Shown one piece after another: positions 41,706 to 46,288 of a stretch of DNA of 46,288 nt. The first letter of the stretch is position 1; each line of letters starts with the position of its first letter. The stretch is taken from NCBI GenBank assembly GCA_002413075.1, contig DHWG01000016.1, positions 8,566 to 54,853 of the forward strand, in the 5' to 3' direction. Both the position numbers and the translations under genes were made by a program. The notes under the pieces were generated by a model that ran no database searches, was not told the origin of the DNA, and saw only the letters and a program-made list of their open reading frames with translations. The stretch is from Desulfosporosinus sp. UBA5188 (GTDB taxonomy: Bacteria > Bacillota > Desulfitobacteriia > Desulfitobacteriales > Desulfitobacteriaceae).

Positions 41706-42689
41706 TTGACAAATTGGACGCCCACAGCACGACGCCTAATGAACCATCGATTATGGGTACTCGGTTATGTCTCTGAGGATTTCCCAGGAGACACGCGAGC
41801 ATTAACCTCACTTCGTCAGCAAGGCTCCCACATTGATGTTTATGCTGACTTTGCCTTTATGCTTCAACCAGATGGTAAGTTCACCGGTCAAGTAAACAAG
41901 GTCGCCCTTCAAGAGGCCAATACACACGACATTGCACCTCTTATTCTCTTCCATAATTTTAACGGGAAAATCTTTGATCCTCTGCCTTTACGCTCGATTT
42001 TATCCTCCACCGTTTCTCAGCGGAATTGTATACGCCAAATGATTAATTTACTTCCGCCAAATGTAGCCGGTGTACAGGTAGATTTTGAAAGCGTCGAAGC
42101 GCCTTACCGAACTCAATTTCTGACTTTTCTAGACTCCCTAAGTGTTACGTTACATGAACGGGGCTTATTATTAACCATTGCGATCCCGGCAAAACGTTCA
42201 GAATGGGAAGCGCCTGGCTATGACTTTGCTGGAATTGGACGGGTCTGTGATTCAATTACGATCATGACCTATGACGAACACTACTCTGGTGGTGAAGCGG
42301 GCCCTATTGCGAGTTTACCTTGGATGACTGAAGCACTTGACTACGCCGTACGCTACATTCCTCGCGATAAAATATTATTAGGAATTCCTGTCTACGGATA
42401 CGATTGGTCCAGTGAATCGACTGGAATGCTTCCCATGCGAGATATTCCTGAATTGATCGCTCGAACCAACGCACGAACCCTTTGGTCAGATCCGGCCGTT
42501 GAACCTTATTTCTATTATTGGCAAAAGCGAGTTAAACATACTGTATGGTATGAAAATGAACTCTCTGCAAAGATTCGTTTTGCGTTTGTCAAAAGTTATC
42601 GTCTCAGAGGTATTGCCATTTGGCGCCTAGGTTATGAAACGAGTCGCTTCTGGCAAGAGTTAACGACCAAACTCAAAAAAAAAGGTTAG
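41706..42689 (+). CDS. Glycoside hydrolase family 18 (spore-lytic/chitinase-like)
   Basis: A 327-residue GH18 domain without a signal peptide. The catalytic signature DxxDxE appears as GVQVDFESVE (about residues 122-131); further blocks are SITIMTYDEHYSGGEAGP and ILLGIPVYGYDW. Related Firmicutes proteins (SleL, YaaH, YdhD) act on spore cortex, but they usually carry LysM domains, absent here. The TTG start has GAGGAGG eight bases upstream. A perfect terminator follows 20 bases after the stop. The active-site Glu is present, so it should be catalytic. Confidence 0.88.
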   Translation: MTNWTPTARRLMNHRLWVLGYVSEDFPGDTRALTSLRQQGSHIDVYADFAFMLQPDGKFTGQVNKVALQEANTHDIAPLILFHNFNGKIFDPLPLRSILSSTVSQRNCIRQMINLLPPNVAGVQVDFESVEAPYRTQFLTFLDSLSVTLHERGLLLTIAIPAKRSEWEAPGYDFAGIGRVCDSITIMTYDEHYSGGEAGPIASLPWMTEALDYAVRYIPRDKILLGIPVYGYDWSSESTGMLPMRDIPELIARTNARTLWSDPAVEPYFYYWQKRVKHTVWYENELSAKIRFAFVKSYRLRGIAIWRLGYETSRFWQELTTKLKKKG

Positions 42690-42708
42690 TCTCAAATGAT
42701 AAATCCGC

Positions 42709-42748
42709 AAGAATAAGAGCATCTTCTCGCGAAGATGCTCTTATTCTT
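42709..42748 (+). terminator. Terminator after the GH18 gene
   Basis: Perfect 18-bp arms (AAGAATAAGAGCATCTTC and complement) with a four-base loop, 20 bases after the stop codon. Confidence 0.85.
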
Positions 42749-42905
42749 TAGCCCTTTAACTAAAATATATGAAAATCGAAAGGAAGTGAAGTCTTTATTA
42801 TGTTCGACCTCAAAATCACACTGAAACTTCTATCCACCACGCATTGCAAGATATTCTAGTTAGTGCTTCACCGTCCCACACACTGAAATAATGCGTCACC
42901 GATCA

Positions 42906-43025
42906 TTAATTTCCATTAATAACAATAATGGTTGCCAATACTAGGCTTACGAATAGAGCCACGACCCTAAAAGGAGTGGTGATGGCCGATTGTATTCGTA
43001 CTGGAGTCACTTCGATGTCAACCAT
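42906..43025 (-). CDS. Tiny single-pass membrane protein (39 residues)
   Basis: ATG 43025 follows GAGGAG by nine bases. The product begins MVDIEVTPVRIQSAITTPFR, continues as a hydrophobic helix (about 20-36) rich in Val, Ala, Leu and Ile, and ends VINGN. It is too short for most gene callers. The ribosome site, the intact frame and an amphipathic N-terminus followed by one transmembrane segment support a real gene. No partner is obvious; it stands alone between the GH18 terminator and the 280-residue hypothetical gene. Confidence 0.65.
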   Translation of the reverse strand: MVDIEVTPVRIQSAITTPFRVVALFVSLVLATIIVINGN

Positions 43026-43157
43026 ACGCCATGTCTCCTCGCATTTTTATTATTTAAATCTCCTATTTATACTATGTGATCCCTTTCCTCATTGATCAGA
43101 AATGAGGAATAATTAATAAGCCCCATGAACAAGTGGAATGGTCCTAATTGCACCCTC

Positions 43158-44000
43158 TCACATGAGAAGTTCAGATCGCTCCATTTGGTTAACAATGCGC
43201 CAACATTCTTCCCAACTTATGTTCATTTGCCGCCGCCAGAATACCATCGTAGCTCTCAGCTTTTCACACGTTCGTTCGTTCACCAAACTTTGGCTTGGTG
43301 CTTTTCCTCCCCAAGCTTTAACCCATTCTTGATAACACTGAATCAGTTCTGTCGATTGGCTTTTTAAATATCTCATAGTATAGACACTCGTTAGCCAATG
43401 GATGACCTCATCTTCTCCTCCCCTAGAATAGACTTGTCCGTCTAAGTCTGCTCCGGCAATTAATAGTAGCAAGAAGAAGAAGTGGACACGCACTGCCTGT
43501 CGTAATGTCTCGGGATTCATTTGGAGGAGTTCAGCATATCTTCCTAAGGGCTTTAAATATAGTTTAACGCTGGGATCTCTATACGTACAAATCCCGAATG
43601 CAGAGAGTGGGATAGGAAAGACATCCTCTAGTCCACACTCATTTAGTTGATCCACTAAGTCTCGCTCTGCCTGAACTAAACGCTGTTCTCTCATTAATAA
43701 TTGGTCCGTCGTTTCCTTTAAGAAGGACTCTGCATCTTTGGGACGATCCGGTAGAGCATCAGACCATTCACGCAAACGCGAACGCCGTGGCATTAGGATA
43801 TCAATCAACGATCCTGTTTCTTGATGCAATAATTTAAAGCCTTGACGCACACGTTCGGGATCACGATATAATCCCCGCATTAACGTTTCAGCCGCATGTG
43901 GAATTTCCATGGATTCCTCAAATCGAATAATTAATTCTCCGTTTTTCTCTGGAAACTTAAGCCCCATCGCTTGCTCAATCTCTAATCGCAACGAAGACAC
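43158..44000 (-). CDS. Hypothetical protein, 280 residues
   Basis: A soluble, mostly helical protein with no recognised family. Residues 20-75 include acidic helices and RxFEES; residues 75-145 contain a charged coiled-coil-like stretch (LKETTDQLLMREQRLVQAERDLVDQL); residues 160-195 hold one very hydrophobic segment (VHFFFLLLLIAGADLDG), perhaps buried. The C-terminus has several Trp and Arg. The GTG start follows GGGAGGG by about seven bases. It diverges from the Ski2-like helicase. The length and clean frame indicate a real gene. Confidence 0.8.
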   Translation of the reverse strand: MSSLRLEIEQAMGLKFPEKNGELIIRFEESMEIPHAAETLMRGLYRDPERVRQGFKLLHQETGSLIDILMPRRSRLREWSDALPDRPKDAESFLKETTDQLLMREQRLVQAERDLVDQLNECGLEDVFPIPLSAFGICTYRDPSVKLYLKPLGRYAELLQMNPETLRQAVRVHFFFLLLLIAGADLDGQVYSRGGEDEVIHWLTSVYTMRYLKSQSTELIQCYQEWVKAWGGKAPSQSLVNERTCEKLRATMVFWRRQMNISWEECWRIVNQMERSELLM

Positions 44001-44085
44001 CGCTGATCCCTCCCTTAGCCTTAGCCCTTGTCTCTAGTTTCATCATATGGATTCTGAAGGTCTTTCAGACCATATCAAGCTAAAG

Positions 44086-44114
44086 TTGACCATTCTTCAC
44101 CATTTTGTTAAAAT
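44086..44114 (+). promoter_or_regulatory. Sigma-A-type promoter of the Ski2-like helicase gene
   Basis: TTGACC (44086-44091), 17-base spacer, TAAAAT (44109-44114), 33 bases before the ATG. Five of six matches at both boxes. Confidence 0.7.
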
Positions 44115-44147
44115 AAGTCAAACGAAATCAGGAAAGAGCTGACTCAC

Positions 44148-46288
44148 ATGCCTAAGCGCACCTATCACGAATTTACCCTCGACTCTTTTCAAGAAGAGGC
44201 TCTAGAGGCAATTGATGCTGGAAAATCCGTCATTGTTGCCGCTCCCACAGGGACTGGCAAGACTCTAGTAGCTGATTACCTCATTGAAAAGGCGATGAAT
44301 GAACATTTAAGAGTCATTTATACAGCGCCCATCAAAGCGTTAAGTAATCAAAAGTATAGAGACTTCAAAGCACAGTTTGGTGAAGAGGCAGTGGGCATCA
44401 TGACAGGGGATGTTGTCCTTAACCCGACCGCTCCCCTTCTTATTATGACGACAGAAGTATTCCGCAACCAAGTTATAACTGAAGACCCTAATCTTGAGTT
44501 TGTATCGCATATCATATTTGATGAAATCCACTGGCTGAATGACGAGGAACGTGGCACTGTGTGGGAAGAGTCCATTATTCTCGCGCCTCCGAAGATGAAA
44601 CTCCTCGGTCTAAGTGCCACTATCGCCAATGCCCAACATTTAGTAGATTGGATCAAATCCATACGGCATGAGGATGTTGTACTGATCGAAGAAGCGAAAA
44701 GGGTTGTCCCTTTAGAATACTTTTACTACACCAAAGACACAGGCCTGGTGGATTATGATCAGCTATGGCATTATTACCGCCAGAAACTTAAGGATCGTCT
44801 GAACGAAGAGAACCCCTTTGGACCAACCACTCATTTAGACCTGATTCGTGAGATTCAACGCGAGCATCTTCCGGCACTTTTCTTCGTTTTCAGCCGCAAA
44901 CAATGTGCCATAAAAGCCAACGAGTTATCGACAATTGCCAGTTATTTGAAATCTCCGGAACGCCGCATTGTCGAGAATAAATTCCTTTTGCTCTTTGGTC
45001 CTGAAACCGAGTGGTCATCATCTACGCGTCAGCTTAATCGCTTGTGTTCTAAAGGCATCGCCTATCACCATGCTGGTTTGCTCCCTGCCCAGAAAGTTGT
45101 GGTCGAGGAACTGTTCTTAGAACGCTTAATTAAAGTACTTTACTGCACTGAAACCTTTAGTGTTGGGATTAATTACCCTGTCAAAGCCGTTTGTTTTGAC
45201 TCCCTCAGTAAATATGATGGGCGCAATTTCCGTCCCCTTGCCAATCATGAATTTTTCCAAATGTCCGGTCGTGCAGGTCGAAGAGGACTTGACGAAAAAG
45301 GATTTTCTTTTGCGCTCGTAGACTTAGCCTTTATGGAGAAAAGTCCGCCTCCTAAATTCCAAATGAATAAGCTTGAACCACTGACCAGTCAATTTAGACT
45401 TACCTACAATACAGTCCTAAATCTGACGGCAACACTTACACAAGAGCAAATTGAAATTTACTTCCAGAAAAGTTTTGCTGCCTATAGTTACGGCTTAAGC
45501 TCTAAACATCTCCACACCGAATTGGCGCAAATCCAGCTACAGCTAGAAGGGAAACAACATCCTCTCTGCGAGGCAGTTGGCACGTTTATCTGTCCTTTGA
45601 AACATCAACCCAAGCAAAAGGAATTAGAGCGGCTTAAAAAAACGTATAAAGCTTTAGGTCCCCGGAAACAGACCCGCGTTTACGGGCGAGAAATGGCTCG
45701 AAAGATTCGAGCCTGGGATAAACTGCTAACACAGGCACCGAAGAATTGCCCCTCAGCACGACAAGATAGCTGCAAGGACAGTAGCAAAACCTTCTTAGCG
45801 ATGCAAACGCGCCGTAAGGAGCTTCAAAAGGCCTTAGCAGACCTTCCAGCGGAGAATGTCTTTCTCCGTGAATTTGAATATAAAAAGAATCACCTCCGTC
45901 AATTAGGGTATTTACGGGAAGATGAACTCCTCCCTCGCGGTACTTGTGCCAGTCGTATTTATGTCCAAGAACTGTTGGTCACTGAACTTATTTACTCAGA
46001 CGTCTTCACCCAAATCGATGATGATCAACTCAATGCCCTGCTGTCCAGTGTGGACTTCGAAGCAAGAAAGAATGATTCCTTTCAACGTGCGGCAGTTTTC
46101 GACACCGCACCGGTCAAAGAAATCTACGAGTATATCCAAAGTGTCTGTGGACAAGACGCCGTAAAATACGATCCGCGCGTGGCGGGAATCACTTACGCTT
46201 GGAGTCAAGGCAAATCCTTCATTGAAGTCCAAACGTTATGTAATCTTGATGAAGGCGACATCATCAGCGTTTTTAGGCGAACCATTGA
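44148..46288 (+). CDS. Ski2/Mtr4-like DExH-box RNA helicase, cut at the right edge
   Basis: The frame runs from ATG 44148 with 713 codons visible and no stop before the edge. Motifs: Walker A AAPTGTGKT (31-39), Walker B DEIH (125-128), SAT in LGLSATIAN, and motif VI QMSGRAGRRGLD. The C-terminal part (residues about 560-713) shows helical stretches and the DSHCT-type NLDEGDIISVFRRTI near the end. This places it with Ski2/Mtr4/HelY-type helicases that unwind RNA for decay or processing, an uncommon gene in Firmicutes. It has its own promoter and the divergent 280-residue gene upstream. Confidence 0.9.
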   Translation, partial: MPKRTYHEFTLDSFQEEALEAIDAGKSVIVAAPTGTGKTLVADYLIEKAMNEHLRVIYTAPIKALSNQKYRDFKAQFGEEAVGIMTGDVVLNPTAPLLIMTTEVFRNQVITEDPNLEFVSHIIFDEIHWLNDEERGTVWEESIILAPPKMKLLGLSATIANAQHLVDWIKSIRHEDVVLIEEAKRVVPLEYFYYTKDTGLVDYDQLWHYYRQKLKDRLNEENPFGPTTHLDLIREIQREHLPALFFVFSRKQCAIKANELSTIASYLKSPERRIVENKFLLLFGPETEWSSSTRQLNRLCSKGIAYHHAGLLPAQKVVVEELFLERLIKVLYCTETFSVGINYPVKAVCFDSLSKYDGRNFRPLANHEFFQMSGRAGRRGLDEKGFSFALVDLAFMEKSPPPKFQMNKLEPLTSQFRLTYNTVLNLTATLTQEQIEIYFQKSFAAYSYGLSSKHLHTELAQIQLQLEGKQHPLCEAVGTFICPLKHQPKQKELERLKKTYKALGPRKQTRVYGREMARKIRAWDKLLTQAPKNCPSARQDSCKDSSKTFLAMQTRRKELQKALADLPAENVFLREFEYKKNHLRQLGYLREDELLPRGTCASRIYVQELLVTELIYSDVFTQIDDDQLNALLSSVDFEARKNDSFQRAAVFDTAPVKEIYEYIQSVCGQDAVKYDPRVAGITYAWSQGKSFIEVQTLCNLDEGDIISVFRRTI

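Noticed and set aside
42801..42860. 19-codon plus-strand frame after GGAAGTGAAG
   Set aside because: Too short, poor ribosome site spacing and no membrane or metal-binding features.
1..46288. CRISPR arrays, tRNA or rRNA genes, insertion sequences, phage genes
   Set aside because: No regular spaced direct repeats, cloverleaf-like sequences, transposase motifs or phage modules were seen on reading both strands.

Overview
The window looks like chromosomal core DNA from an anaerobic, endospore-forming, Gram-positive Clostridia-type bacterium. The closest guess is Desulfosporosinus or Desulfitobacterium (Peptococcaceae/Desulfitobacteriaceae). The basis is moderate-to-low GC, strong GGAGG-type ribosome sites with frequent GTG/TTG starts, futalosine-route menaquinone genes (mqnE, mqnA), a UGA-encoded selenoprotein, a c-di-AMP riboswitch on a cell-wall hydrolase gene, and a feoA-feoB-feoC-like cluster. 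The genus is inference. No phage, plasmid, insertion sequence, CRISPR array, rRNA or tRNA was seen.

Layout. 1-5430: left-edge gene start, a FlhB C-domain/FliK-like pair, a phosphodiesterase, mqnE, small hypotheticals and a DMT transporter. 5572-8671: uvrC, an unlisted 54-residue Cys-rich protein, and a NlpC/P60 hydrolase whose leader is a ydaO-type c-di-AMP riboswitch. 8672-11900: UPF0210 plus ACT-domain pair, a HesB-like selenoprotein read through an in-frame UGA with a SECIS-like hairpin, and an HD hydrolase. 12079-20250: TPR protein, oligoendopeptidase F, and a five-gene BMP-type nucleoside ABC transporter operon ending in a GntR regulator. 20424-26116: pheA, a membrane Ser/Thr kinase, thrC and a uridine-kinase-like protein. 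26198-29250: a compact operon (FAH-family protein, mqnA, GIY-YIG, mgsA, tautomerase) and the remnant of an MFS transporter. 29273-36287: nth, two c-di-GMP proteins (HD-GYP and GGDEF), a TSUP permease, a PRC-barrel protein, YigZ, a 41-residue membrane protein, a CBS protein and an AlkA-like glycosylase. 36284-40386: menG, the feo operon with a strong promoter and a Fur-box match, and a zinc-ribbon protein. 40565-46288: asparaginase, GH18 hydrolase, a 39-residue membrane protein, a hypothetical protein and a Ski2-like helicase cut by the window edge.

How genes connect. MqnA and MqnE catalyse the first two steps of the futalosine menaquinone route, and MenG the final methylation, though they sit in three separate places. 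UvrC, Nth and the AlkA-like glycosylase cover DNA repair. The BMP operon is punctuated by a hairpin after the binding-protein gene and has a leader that can fold as a three-way junction. The most notable items are the HesB-like selenoprotein, the riboswitch that overlaps the apparent 5' end of the NlpC/P60 reading frame, the structured BMP leader, and three short genes below usual annotation cutoffs. I did not find a clearly new multigene system; most of the window is ordinary housekeeping DNA.
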